A stretch of 52,589 nucleotides of DNA from positions 1 through 52,589 of the forward strand of contig CAZTHL010000018.1 of assembly GCA_964613585.1 (NCBI GenBank), given 5' to 3'. This document shows, one piece after another, positions 40,824 to 49,158 of the stretch. The stretch comes from CAZTHL01 sp964613585 (GTDB lineage: Bacteria > Pseudomonadota > Alphaproteobacteria > DSM-16000 > Inquilinaceae). The notes under the pieces were generated by a model. The model did not search any database. It was not told where the DNA came from and worked only from the letters and a program-made list of their open reading frames with translations. How positions within the stretch are numbered: position 1 is the stretch's first letter; each line of letters starts with the position of its first letter. Position numbers and translations under genes: made by a program.

Positions 40824-43800
40824 ATGGGCATTCTCTGGGACCTCCGGCCATTCCGGCTTCGGGCGCTGACCGGCGTCCTTCTCCTCGTCACCGGCCTGAT
40901 CCCGGGCGTGGCCGGCGCTGCCGCGGACTGCCGGGCCGAGCGGCCGGAGCCGCTGCTGCCGACCGACACCGACGTCTGCCGCGAGCTGGACGCGGTGGTG
41001 CGCGCCCCCTCCGCCCTGCCGCTTGACGAGTACCAGCTCGCCCTCGACCGCTACCTTCGCGCTTGGTGCCATCGCGATCGCGCGGCCGGCTGGGTCTCCG
41101 ACAAGCGGGTGCGCGACGTCGGCCCCTACACCGCCGTGCTCGCGGACGGCGCCTGGCAGGGCAGCTACCACGGCACCCACGCGCCCGTGGTCATCTGGTA
41201 CTCGCCCGAGATGGCCGGCTGGGTCCGCCGCAACCGTGCGCCCGAGGACGAGGGCGACGGGCCCGACGCCGAGCCGGTGCCGGCCGGCGCCATCCTGATC
41301 AAGGAGATGTTCCAGGCCCCGGCCGCCGCCTGCGCCCCGGTGGCGCCGGAGCGCCTGCTGCCCACCTCGGGGGCCGCGGTCATGGTGCGCGATCCCGACG
41401 GCAGCCGGGACGGCTGGTTCTGGGGCTCGTTCGCCTGGCCGGGCAGCGACTGGACCTGGACGCCGGACTGGCCGGCCAGCAACGACGACAACCGGCTCGC
41501 CTACATGGGCTTCGGCCAGTACTGCATGAACTGCCACGCCTCGGCGCGGGACAACCTGACCTTCTCCTCGACGCGCAACATGATGGGCGAGCCGGGCCGG
41601 CCGCTGGTCTTCCTCAGCCAGGACGAGGGCCGGACGGCGCCGGCGCCCGAGCACCACATGAGCGTGGTCCTGCCGGGCGACGACGCCCAGCGCCTGGGCC
41701 AGCCGCATGTCCGCTACCCGGCCGCCTTCCTTGCCGCCTTCCCGCCCGTCGACGGCGCCGCGCCCGGCTGGAACGACGTGCCGATGATGCCGCCCCAGAC
41801 CTACGACAATGTCTGGATGCCGGCCGGCCCGCCCGACGGCCACGGCGAGTACCTGACCAGCGACCAGTGCCTCGGCTGCCACGACGCCGGCAGCACCGGC
41901 CTGCACTTCGACATGACCCGGCCGGCGGCCGACGGCAGCGGCCTTCTGGTCAACGAGTCGCCCTATGCCACCTGGCGCGCCTCGCCGATGGGGCTGGCCG
42001 GCCGCGACCCGGTGTTCTTCGCGCAGATGGCGAGCGAGACCCAGTTCTTCCATCCCGACCAGGCGGGCCTGGTGCAGAACACCTGCCTCGGCTGCCACGG
42101 CATCATGGGCGAGCGGCAATTCGCCATCGACCGGGTGCTGGCCGGCCAGGACTGCGGCACCTTCGAGCGCCGCCTGGTCGATGCCGTGCCCTACCCGCCG
42201 GACACGCGCGAGGCCGCCGACGCCGACTACGGCGCGCTGGCCCGCGACGGCATCTCCTGCGCCACCTGCCACCGCATGGTGCTGGGCGAGGAGGCGACGG
42301 CCGCCAACGCCGGCACGCCCCGCAACGCCTGCGTCGAGGAGCGCCAGGCCCTGCTCAATCCCGAGCTCACCGGCTTCGCTCGCACCTTCACCGGCTCGTT
42401 CCTGGTCGGCCCGGCCGACCGGCTCTACGGGCCGTTCGAGGACGTGCGCACGGCGCCCATGGAGACCGCGCTCGGCATCACGCCCGAGCACAACGGCACC
42501 ATCACCGACTCCGAGACCTGCGGCACCTGCCATACGGTGCACCTGCCGGTGCTCCACCAGGGCGGGACCATCGGCCGGGTGTACGAGCAGCTGACCTATC
42601 CCGAATGGGCGTTCAGCGCCTACCGCACCGGCTGGACGGCCGACGGGCCGCTGCCCCACGGCCCCGGCGACCGGGCACAGTCCTGCCAGGGCTGCCACAT
42701 GCCGGACCGCGAGGCCGACGGCAGCCTGACCGCGAGCCGCATCGCCTCGATCCAGGAGGTCTCCAACTTCCCCCAGGCCGAGTTCACCAAGCCGCCGGAG
42801 GCGGTCGACCTGCCGGTGCGCGAGGGCTTCTCCCGCCACACCCTGGTCGGCCTCAACGTGTTCCTGCTCAAGATGGCCCAGCAGTTCCCGGACGTGCTCG
42901 GCATCCGCACCCAGGATCCGATGCTGACCACCAAGGGCGTCGACCCGCTGATCACCACCGAGCAGCAGATGCTCGACCAGGCCGCCGAGGCGACGGCGAC
43001 CCTGGCGGTCGAGGAGGTCGGCCTCGACGGCGACAGCGTCACCGCCACCGTGGCCATCGAGAGCCTGACCGGCCACAAGCTGCCCTCGGGCGTCGGCTTC
43101 CGCCGCGCCTTCGTCACCTTCGAGGTGCTGGACCAGCAGGGCCAGGTGCTGTGGGCCTCTGGCGCCACCGACAGCCTGGGCCGCATCGTCGACGCCGAGG
43201 GCCGGCCGATCGACGGCGAGGTCTGGTGGCAGGCCGACTGCTCGGCGCGCATCGCGCCAGAGGAGCGCCGGCACCAGCCGCACTACCAGACGGTCACCGC
43301 TCAGCACCAGGCGCAGATCTACCAGGAGCTGGTCTCGACCCCGGGGCCCGGCGACGATCCCCGGTGCGGCCACCGGGCCGAGCCGGAAGGCCAGCTGACC
43401 ACCTCGTTCCTGTCGATCTGCGCCGAGGTCAAGGACAACCGCATCCTGCCGCACGGCACTCTGCCGGAGGCGCAGCGGGTCGAGATCGCGCGCGCGCTGG
43501 GCGCCGGCGACGACATGGGCGAGGACGCCGGCAGCCACGCCACCGGCACCGACCCGGACTACGCGCTGGGGCCCGACGGCGGCGGCGGCGGCGACCGGCT
43601 GGTCTACCGGGTGCCGCGGGGCGACCTGGCGGGCGAGCCGGCGGCGGTGCGGGCGCGGCTCAGCTACCAGGCGACGCCGCCCTTCTACCTTCAGGACCGG
43701 TTCTGCACCGGCCGCGGCGCCGACCGTGACCGTCTGTACTTCCTGGCCGGCCATCTGAAGCTCGAGGGCACCGAAGCCGAGAACTGGACCCTGACCATCG

Positions 43801-43832
43801 CCGACAGCGGTGCGGTGGCGATCGGTCGCTGA
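40824..43832 (+). CDS. Exported multiheme cytochrome c family protein, six hemes
   Basis: A 1002-residue protein from ATG 40824, where a signal peptide follows (LTGVLLLVTGLIPGVAGAAA). Six CxxCH heme-binding motifs occur: CMNCH at about residue 234, CLGCH at 349 and 421, CATCH at 479, CGTCH at 566 and CQGCH at 621. The remaining 375 residues contain no heme motif but include SLTGHKLPSGVGFRRAFVTFEVLD, a segment seen in other large multiheme cytochromes. It should carry electrons in the periplasm or at the outer surface. No quinol oxidoreductase, porin or maturation gene is adjacent. Electron donor and acceptor are unknown. Confidence 0.9.
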   Translation: MGILWDLRPFRLRALTGVLLLVTGLIPGVAGAAADCRAERPEPLLPTDTDVCRELDAVVRAPSALPLDEYQLALDRYLRAWCHRDRAAGWVSDKRVRDVGPYTAVLADGAWQGSYHGTHAPVVIWYSPEMAGWVRRNRAPEDEGDGPDAEPVPAGAILIKEMFQAPAAACAPVAPERLLPTSGAAVMVRDPDGSRDGWFWGSFAWPGSDWTWTPDWPASNDDNRLAYMGFGQYCMNCHASARDNLTFSSTRNMMGEPGRPLVFLSQDEGRTAPAPEHHMSVVLPGDDAQRLGQPHVRYPAAFLAAFPPVDGAAPGWNDVPMMPPQTYDNVWMPAGPPDGHGEYLTSDQCLGCHDAGSTGLHFDMTRPAADGSGLLVNESPYATWRASPMGLAGRDPVFFAQMASETQFFHPDQAGLVQNTCLGCHGIMGERQFAIDRVLAGQDCGTFERRLVDAVPYPPDTREAADADYGALARDGISCATCHRMVLGEEATAANAGTPRNACVEERQALLNPELTGFARTFTGSFLVGPADRLYGPFEDVRTAPMETALGITPEHNGTITDSETCGTCHTVHLPVLHQGGTIGRVYEQLTYPEWAFSAYRTGWTADGPLPHGPGDRAQSCQGCHMPDREADGSLTASRIASIQEVSNFPQAEFTKPPEAVDLPVREGFSRHTLVGLNVFLLKMAQQFPDVLGIRTQDPMLTTKGVDPLITTEQQMLDQAAEATATLAVEEVGLDGDSVTATVAIESLTGHKLPSGVGFRRAFVTFEVLDQQGQVLWASGATDSLGRIVDAEGRPIDGEVWWQADCSARIAPEERRHQPHYQTVTAQHQAQIYQELVSTPGPGDDPRCGHRAEPEGQLTTSFLSICAEVKDNRILPHGTLPEAQRVEIARALGAGDDMGEDAGSHATGTDPDYALGPDGGGGGDRLVYRVPRGDLAGEPAAVRARLSYQATPPFYLQDRFCTGRGADRDRLYFLAGHLKLEGTEAENWTLTIADSGAVAIGR

Positions 43833-44553
43833 GCCCCGACGCCGTTCGGATTCGGTGCGGGACGGGACGTCGCCCACCCGGCCGGCGCGCCGCAGCGGGG
43901 TGTCGAGGTAGGCCTTCGTAGGCTGCCGTAGGGCCCCGGCCGGATCGGCCGGGGCCGACACGGGCCCGCCGGCGGCGGCCGCAGCGACCACGCGGCCACA
44001 CGGGCGGGCGCGCACCGGAAGCCCGGTGACAGCCCGGGCCGCCCCGCGCCCCTGTCGTGTCCACCGCCGCCGCGCCATGACCTCTGTCCTTGTTCTTCGC
44101 TTCCGGTCTGATGCAGGGGCCTTTTGTAGGAGCATAAGCCTTTAAATCCGGTAAACGCAGGACCGGTCCGTGGTGGGAAGACCCCTCCGTCGGCCTCTCC
44201 CGGCGAGGGGGGGGGCGTCTCGAGGGCGCCACGTCGCCGCACACGAACCCGCCGCGCTCGCCATGACGACACGAGCCCTTGTTTCGTTTTCCGTGCAGGC
44301 TCGAAGTCACGCGCTTCCCCTGGGGGGCCGCCCGTGCCGCCGTGCCGGCACAGGGCCGGGTGACCGATTCCGGTGGAGAGCGGACCCTGAGGCGGCCGCG
44401 CAGGCGCAGCCGGCATGGAGGCCTATTGCCGGGCGCAAGAGCGCCACAGAAGGTCGCAAATTAGGTCTTTTTTCCGATCTGTTTGCACCCTGTTTACCGA
44501 TGCGCTGGTAGGCCGCCCTCCTGACGTCGGCGAGCCGGCGCCGCGCGCAGCCT
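43833..44553. other. Long gap between the cytochrome and ORF6N genes
   Basis: About 720 bp without a supported gene. It holds the 43932 hairpin, and near 44455-44510 an AT-richer stretch with a T-run (TCTTTTTTCC) that could contain a promoter or terminator. Frames crossing it look like shadows. Confidence 0.45.
43932..43956. terminator. Terminator-like hairpin after the cytochrome gene
   Basis: GGCCCCGGCCG (43932-43942), loop GAT, CGGCCGGGGCC (43946-43956): a perfect 11-bp stem about 100 bp after the cytochrome stop. No T-run. Confidence 0.55.
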
Positions 44554-44635
44554 TGAGATCACAGGATGTGATCCCGAGGCCGGCGCGGCCGGCCGGCCCG
44601 GTCGGCGGGGGGTGGGATCACATCCTGTGATCTCA
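44554..44635. promoter_or_regulatory. Perfect 22-bp inverted repeat, each arm itself palindromic, before the ORF6N gene
   Basis: Two 22-bp arms (44554-44575 and 44614-44635) are exact inverted repeats separated by 38 GC-rich bases. Each arm contains GATCACAGGATGTGATC or its complement, itself a palindrome with 7-bp half-sites GATCACA and TGTGATC around GGA (TCC in the right arm). The right arm ends 26 bp before the ATG. The arrangement looks like two operators for a dimeric DNA-binding protein, probably self-regulation by the ORF6N protein (inference). Alternatively the RNA could fold into a large hairpin. Confidence 0.7.
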
Positions 44636-44661
44636 CGAATCGCGGGGGAGCGGGGTGGGCC

Positions 44662-45573
44662 ATGGCCGACGCCGATCAGGTGGACGGGACAGCGGAGCAC
44701 ACCGGGCTGGTCTGCGTCCTGCGTGGGCAGCCGGTGGTGCTGGACGCGGCCGTGGCCGAGGCGTTCCGCGTCGAGACCCGGCAGGTGAACCAGTCCGTGG
44801 CGCGCAACCCGCTCAAGTTCACCGACGCGCATAGCTTCCAGTTGACCGAGGCGGAGGCCGAGGGGCTGCGGGCACAGGGCCGGCTGTCCCGGCCCGGCCG
44901 CGGCGGCAGCCGGGTGCTGCCCCGCGCCTTCACCCAGAAGGGGGTGGCGCGGCTGGCCACGGTGATCACCTCGCCCGCGGCGCTGGAGGCGACCGACCTG
45001 ATCATCGACGTGTTCCTGCAGGTCCACGAGCAGCTCGCCCGCGGCGACACGGCGCTGGCCCTTCGCAGGCCGTCGCGCCTGCGCCCCGCGGAGGCGGAGG
45101 TCGCGCGCGTCAACGGCCTGCGCCGGCGCCTCATCGAGGCGCTGCACGCGGTGCTCGACACGGTGGTCGATCCCGAGCGGCAGACCACGGTGGCCGACGA
45201 GCTCGACGAGCTGGGCCGCGGCACGCTCGACCATGTGCGCGCCCGGCTGGCAAGCCGCGGTCTTGAGAACGAGAAGATCGCCGCCGAGACGGCGCTGGTT
45301 CTGGAGCAGGTGCGCGCGGTCCGCGAGCGCACGCGCGCCGAGGTGCGCAGGACCGATGCCGAGGCCGACAGCCTCCGCCTCGACAATCTCGACCGCAAGA
45401 TCGCCATCGTCGAGCGCCTGCTCGACATGACCAGTCGCCTCGAGCCGAACGCCCTGGTCGAGCTGTACCAGCGGTTCCTGCCGGCCGGCGCCGAGGCTCC
45501 GTCATCCCGGGGGGCGCTCGCAGCGCAGGACCGTCTCCCGGCCGGTCCGCCGCGCGTCTCGCGGGAGAGATGA
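44662..45573 (+). CDS. ORF6N-domain DNA-binding protein
   Basis: A 303-residue protein. Residues about 15-125 match the ORF6N/KilA-N-type domain: LRGQPVVLDAAVAEAFRVETRQVNQSVARNPLKF, SFQLTEAEAEGLRAQ, GGSRVLPRAFTQKGVARLATVITSPAALEATDLIIDVF. Residues about 145-280 are a long helical, probably coiled-coil region with many Arg and Glu (LENEKIAAETALVLEQVRAVRERTRAEVRRTDAEAD). ORF6N proteins are often phage antirepressors but also occur on bacterial chromosomes. The C-terminal part is not the usual phage KilAC domain, so the partner role is open. The striking inverted repeat just upstream is a likely binding site. Confidence 0.88.
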   Translation: MADADQVDGTAEHTGLVCVLRGQPVVLDAAVAEAFRVETRQVNQSVARNPLKFTDAHSFQLTEAEAEGLRAQGRLSRPGRGGSRVLPRAFTQKGVARLATVITSPAALEATDLIIDVFLQVHEQLARGDTALALRRPSRLRPAEAEVARVNGLRRRLIEALHAVLDTVVDPERQTTVADELDELGRGTLDHVRARLASRGLENEKIAAETALVLEQVRAVRERTRAEVRRTDAEADSLRLDNLDRKIAIVERLLDMTSRLEPNALVELYQRFLPAGAEAPSSRGALAAQDRLPAGPPRVSRER

Positions 45574-45664
45574 CGCATCGATCTACCCCATGAAAGCCCC
45601 CTTCCCGACTCTCCGCCAGCGCGCCGTCGGGGGAAGGTCAGGGCGGGCAGGGGCGCATCCCGGA

Positions 45665-47712
45665 TCAGCCCGCGCGCGCCCACCAGCGGTCGAGCGGCGA
45701 GGCGGCGACCCCGGCCTGCTCCGCCGCCGCCGGCCGCTCGAGCCGGTCCCACCAGGCGAGGCGCACGGTGTCGTCGCGCCACAGCGGCAGCATCACCACC
45801 GAGCGGCGGAACACCCGATCGAACGCGCGGGCCGCCGCCTCGAGCGCCGGCTCCGTGCGCGCGGCCTCCAGCGCCTCGATGGCCCGGTCGAGGGCCGGGC
45901 TTTCAATACCGGACAGCGCGTAGGAGCGCGGACTGTCGGCCAGCGCGCCGTGCCAGAGCAGCCGCTCGGCGGTGCCGGGCAGCCGGTCGGGCGACCAGGA
46001 CAGGGTCGCCAGGTCGAAGTCGCGGTCGAGCAGCCGGCGCGCGGCGGCCGCCGGGTCGGCCTGGACCCGCTGCAGGCCGATGCCGAGCCGCTCCCAGGCC
46101 TGGCCGACCCAGGTGAGCACCCGGTCGTAGAGCGGGCCGATCGAGACCAGGGCGAGGGTGAAGGGTGCGCCGGTTGTCGGGTCGAGCCGGCGGCCGTCCT
46201 CGACGGGCAGGCCGGCCGCGTCGAGCAGCCGGGCGGCCACGGCGACCGCGGCGCGGGTGCCGGCCGGCGGCAGGCCGGCGAGCGGGTCCGGGTCCATGAG
46301 CCAACGGGCGGGGATCGCCGTCTCCGGCCCGGCCAGCACGGCCTTCTCCGCCTCCCGCGCCGTGCCGGCGGCGGCCAGCGCGCTGTCGCCGAAGACGCTG
46401 CCCCAGGGCTTGTGCGCACCGCCGAACAGGGTGCGGTTCACGGCGTCGAAGTCGTAGGCGAGCGTGAGGGCGAGGCGCGCCCGAAGGTCGTTAAGCGGCG
46501 CCCGGCGCAGGTTGAAGACGATGCCGTGCAGGGTGCCGCGGTCCTCGGGCGGGCTCTCTGTCCGGCGGATCGCGCCGGACTCGAGGGCGGAGCCGGCGTA
46601 GCCGCGCTGCCAGCGGGCGACGCTGTCCTCGACGCGCAGATCGTGCTCGTCCTTCAGGAACGCCTCGAGCGCGATGTCCGGGCTGCGGTAGTAGTCGAAG
46701 ACCAGCCGGTCGAAGTTCCAGCGGCCGCGGTTGACTCCGAGCTCGGCCGCCCAGTAGTCCGGCACCCGCTCCAGGACCAGCCGGCGCGGCGGCTCGATGG
46801 CGACCAGGCGGTAGGGGCCGGAGCCGAGCGGCCCGCCCGGCCGGTCGGCGCCGGGACCGCCGCGCCAGGCATGGGCCGGGTGGATCGGCATGGCCGCCAG
46901 CCGGCGGATGACGTCGCGGTCGCCCGGCCGGGCGTTCTCGAAAACGACCCGGTCCGGCGGCTCAACGCGCACGGTCAGCGTGCGGAAGGCCTGGCGATAG
47001 AAGGGGGCCCCGTCGGCCTTCAGCGTCTCGAAGGTGAAGGCCACGTCCTCGGCGCGGACCGGCCGGCCGTCGTGCCAGTGCGCGGCCGGGTGCAGCCGCA
47101 GGTCGATGACCGAGACGTCCTCGGCCACGGCGATCGTCTCGGCGAGCACACCGTACCAGCTCGCCGTCTCATCGGCGCTGCGCGCCAGCAGCCGGTCGTA
47201 GATGAGCCGGAGGTCGCCCGGCGGCCGGCCTGGATAGGTGAGCGTGTTGGCGGTGTCGAAGGCCCCGGTGCGGGCCAGCCGCAGGGTGCCGCCCTTGGGC
47301 GCGCCCGGCTCGACATAGGCGAAGGCCGGGAAGCCGGGCGGGTACTTGAGCCGGCCGAGCGGCGAAAACCCGTGCGCCGGCCCGGCGACCGGTGGCCCGG
47401 CGACCGGGGGCNNNNNNNNNNNNNNNNNNNNNNNNNNNNNNNNNNNNNNNNNNNNNNNNNNNNNNNNNNNNNNNNNNNNNNNNNNNNNNNNNNNNNNNNN
47501 NNNNNNNNNNNGCAGGCCGCCATCAGCGCCCCGGCCGAGGCCGCCCGCAGCACGCCCCGCCGGCCGATACGGAGAAGCGTGGGTGCCTTCCCCTGATGCG
47601 CGCCTCGGGCGGTGGAGGGCCGGGGAGGGGGCCCTTGGCTCGGACCGTCTGCCGGCGCTCCGAGCAGCCGCCCGCCGGGGTGCCGCCCGATCGGGCCGTC
47701 GGCGGCGCTCAT
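45665..47712 (-). CDS. ABC transporter substrate-binding lipoprotein (peptide family 5), interrupted by an assembly gap
   Basis: The body 45665-47411 reads as a family 5 (oligopeptide/dipeptide/nickel) solute-binding protein: GDLRLIYDRLLARSADE, IDLRLHPAAHWHDGRPVRAEDVAFTFETLK, DVIRRLAAMPIHPAHAW, GPYRLVAIEPPRRLVLERVPDYWA. A 100-N gap (47412-47511) follows. Beyond it, starting at ATG 47712, is a signal region (IGRRGVLRAASAGALMAAC) with twin Arg and a lipobox Cys. The two parts are in different frames only because the gap length is arbitrary. ATG 47712 overlaps the TGA of the upstream monooxygenase gene (ATGA), so they form an operon. No permease or ATPase genes are present in the window. Confidence 0.85.
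47412..47511. other. Assembly gap of 100 N
   Basis: Exactly 100 unknown bases, the usual placeholder for a gap of unknown size. It lies within the substrate-binding protein gene, probably just after the lipobox. The flanks are extremely GC-rich with repeated ACCGG/CCGGCG words, which may explain the break. Confidence 0.98.
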
Positions 47713-48044
47713 GACGCCTCGGCGGGGGCGGCGGGGGCCACCGTCTGCAGCACCCGGAAGCCCTCGAAGGCCGGGCCGCCGAGGGTGAGCGGCTGGGTCT
47801 GGCCAGCCGCCTTGTGCGCCTCGCGGAAGGCGCGGCTGCGGGTCCAGTCGGCGAAGGCCTCCTCGGTCGCCCAGATGGAGTGGGAGGCGTAGAGCGTGTG
47901 GTCGTCGCGCTTGGGCCCGCGCAGCAGGTGGAAGCGGAGAAAGCCCGGCTCCCGGGCGAGATGGACCTCGCGGTTGAGCCACAGGGCCTCGAACGCGTCC
48001 TCGCGACCCTTGCGGACGCGGAAGCGGTTCATGGCGATGAACAT
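47709..48044 (-). CDS. Antibiotic-biosynthesis-monooxygenase-fold protein, HmoA/IsdG-like heme-degrading type
   Basis: A 111-residue ABM-fold protein: MFIAMNRFRVRKGREDAFEALW, then REPGFLRFHLLRGPK, YASHSIWATEEAFADWTRSRAFREAHKAAG. The conserved Asn (MNRF), Trp (near ADWTRS) and His (REAH) match the Asn-Trp-His triad used by IsdG/HmoA proteins to open heme without a separate reductase site. This suggests release of iron from heme in the cytoplasm. Its stop overlaps the start of the lipoprotein gene. A Fur-box-like sequence lies about 200 bp upstream, which supports iron control. Other ABM proteins act on polyketides, so the heme role is likely but unproven. Confidence 0.8.
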   Translation of the reverse strand: MFIAMNRFRVRKGREDAFEALWLNREVHLAREPGFLRFHLLRGPKRDDHTLYASHSIWATEEAFADWTRSRAFREAHKAAGQTQPLTLGGPAFEGFRVLQTVAPAAPAEAS

Positions 48045-48243
48045 GGTCGGTCCTTCCTGCGGGCGACGGCGTCCGCGCCGCGGCGGGCCGCCCCGCAGCG
48101 CCGGCCGGTGGGGGCCGGCCGGGCCTGGGTGGGGGACGCGCCGGCCGCGGAGGCGCCGCCGACGGGCCTGGGGGACGATGCCGCGGACGAGCGGCCCTCA
48201 ACGCCCACCGGCCGGGCCGATCCTTCGACATCGATGCGAGCAT

Positions 48244-48262
48244 GCTAATGCGACTCATTCTC
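48244..48262 (-). promoter_or_regulatory. Fur-box-like site upstream of the heme monooxygenase gene
   Basis: GCTAATGCGACTCATTCTC (48244-48262) matches 14 of 19 positions of the classical Fur box GATAATGATAATCATTATC. Read on the gene strand it gives GAGAATGAGTCGCATTAGC. The distance to the ATG at 48044 is about 200 bp, longer than usual. The call is moderate because Irr or RirA, rather than Fur, often control iron genes in alphaproteobacteria. Confidence 0.45.
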
Positions 48263-48459
48263 AATCGCTACCGTCATTATGCCGCGCCCCCTTGTTGGGA
48301 CACGCAGAGCGGAGATGGCACCTTCCTCCGGTCACCGCTCAGGAAGGGCAAAATTCCATCAAATCATACCGTTACAAGCTCCTCCCACCGCGTCGTTCGG
48401 GACGGGCAAGCTGGCCCGGTCATCTCCCTGGATCGAAGGCGCCAACGACAGCGAGGTCA

Positions 48460-48490
48460 TTGACAATAAGTGATCGGTCGCTCTTATAAA
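48460..48490 (+). promoter_or_regulatory. Sigma-70-type promoter for the TetR gene
   Basis: TTGACA (48460-48465) matches the -35 consensus and TTATAA (48484-48489) is a good -10, 18 bp apart. The region is AT-rich in an otherwise GC-rich window and lies 27 bp before ATG 48517. Transcription would start near 48496. Confidence 0.55.
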
Positions 48491-48491
48491 T

Positions 48492-48506
48492 CAGACATCA
48501 CGTCTG
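48492..48506 (+). promoter_or_regulatory. Possible TetR operator
   Basis: CAGAC (48492-48496) and GTCTG (48502-48506) form an inverted repeat with a 5-base centre around the expected transcription start. Its position is right for self-repression by the TetR protein encoded next. Arms are short, so this is tentative. Confidence 0.3.
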
Positions 48507-48516
48507 GAGACCCGTC

Positions 48517-49152
48517 ATGCAGCGCTCTCCGCGCGGCCGTCCCGTCGACCCTGAAGCCCGTTCCGCCCGTCGCCGGCAGATCCTCGATGCCGCGCGCGGC
48601 TGCGTCGCGCAAAAGGGCTTCCACGCCGCCAGCACCGCCGAGATCAGCGTGGCCGCCGGCGTCAGCGTCGCCAACCTCTATCAGTACTTCGCCGCCAAGG
48701 ACGACCTGGTCATCGCCATGGCCGAGGACGATCTCGGGGCCGACCTGCGCCACGTCGCTCGGCTGGCCGACGCTGCCGACCTGGTCGAGGGCGTGAAGGC
48801 GCTGCTGATCGACATCGATCGCGAGGCGCGGGACCCGTTGGCTGTGCGCCTGCGTGTCGAGATCTACGCCGAGGCGACCCGCAATCCCCGGGTTCAAGCG
48901 GTGCTGGCGGAGAACGAGAAGGCTCTGCTGACCCATCTTGCCGTCATCATCCGGGAAGCCCAGTCGCGCGGACAGGCGTCGGCACGCCTCGACCCGGACG
49001 ACACGGCGGTCGTCCTGCTGTGCCTGGTGGACGGCCTCTACGGGCGGTCGGCGGTCGGCCCCGACAAGGACCCTGTCGATGCGGTGTCAGCGGCGGTCGC
49101 GCAGCTCCTCCGGCCTGCCGATCCGCCGGACGCGCCAGCGAACGGGGCGTGA
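48517..49152 (+). CDS. TetR/AcrR family transcriptional regulator
   Basis: A 211-residue TetR-type repressor. The N-terminal helix-turn-helix is clear: RRQILDAARGCVAQKGFHAASTAEISVAAGVSVANLYQYFAAKDDLVIAMAED (residues about 15-65). The C-terminal ligand domain is helical. ATG 48517 follows TGGAGA. The gene is 6 bp before the MFS exporter gene on the same strand, so it probably represses this exporter cluster and responds to one of its substrates. The ligand is unknown. Confidence 0.92.
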   Translation: MQRSPRGRPVDPEARSARRRQILDAARGCVAQKGFHAASTAEISVAAGVSVANLYQYFAAKDDLVIAMAEDDLGADLRHVARLADAADLVEGVKALLIDIDREARDPLAVRLRVEIYAEATRNPRVQAVLAENEKALLTHLAVIIREAQSRGQASARLDPDDTAVVLLCLVDGLYGRSAVGPDKDPVDAVSAAVAQLLRPADPPDAPANGA

Positions 49153-49158
49153 TCAGCC

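Noticed and set aside
40692..44135. An 1147-codon minus-strand open frame opposite the cytochrome
   Set aside because: The plus strand has a signal peptide and six heme motifs; the antisense frame is His/Gly/Val/Arg-rich shadow sequence.
44554..44635. CRP/FNR-type operator
   Set aside because: CRP sites read TGTGA-N6-TCACA; here the half-sites are in the opposite order (TCACA-N3-TGTGA).
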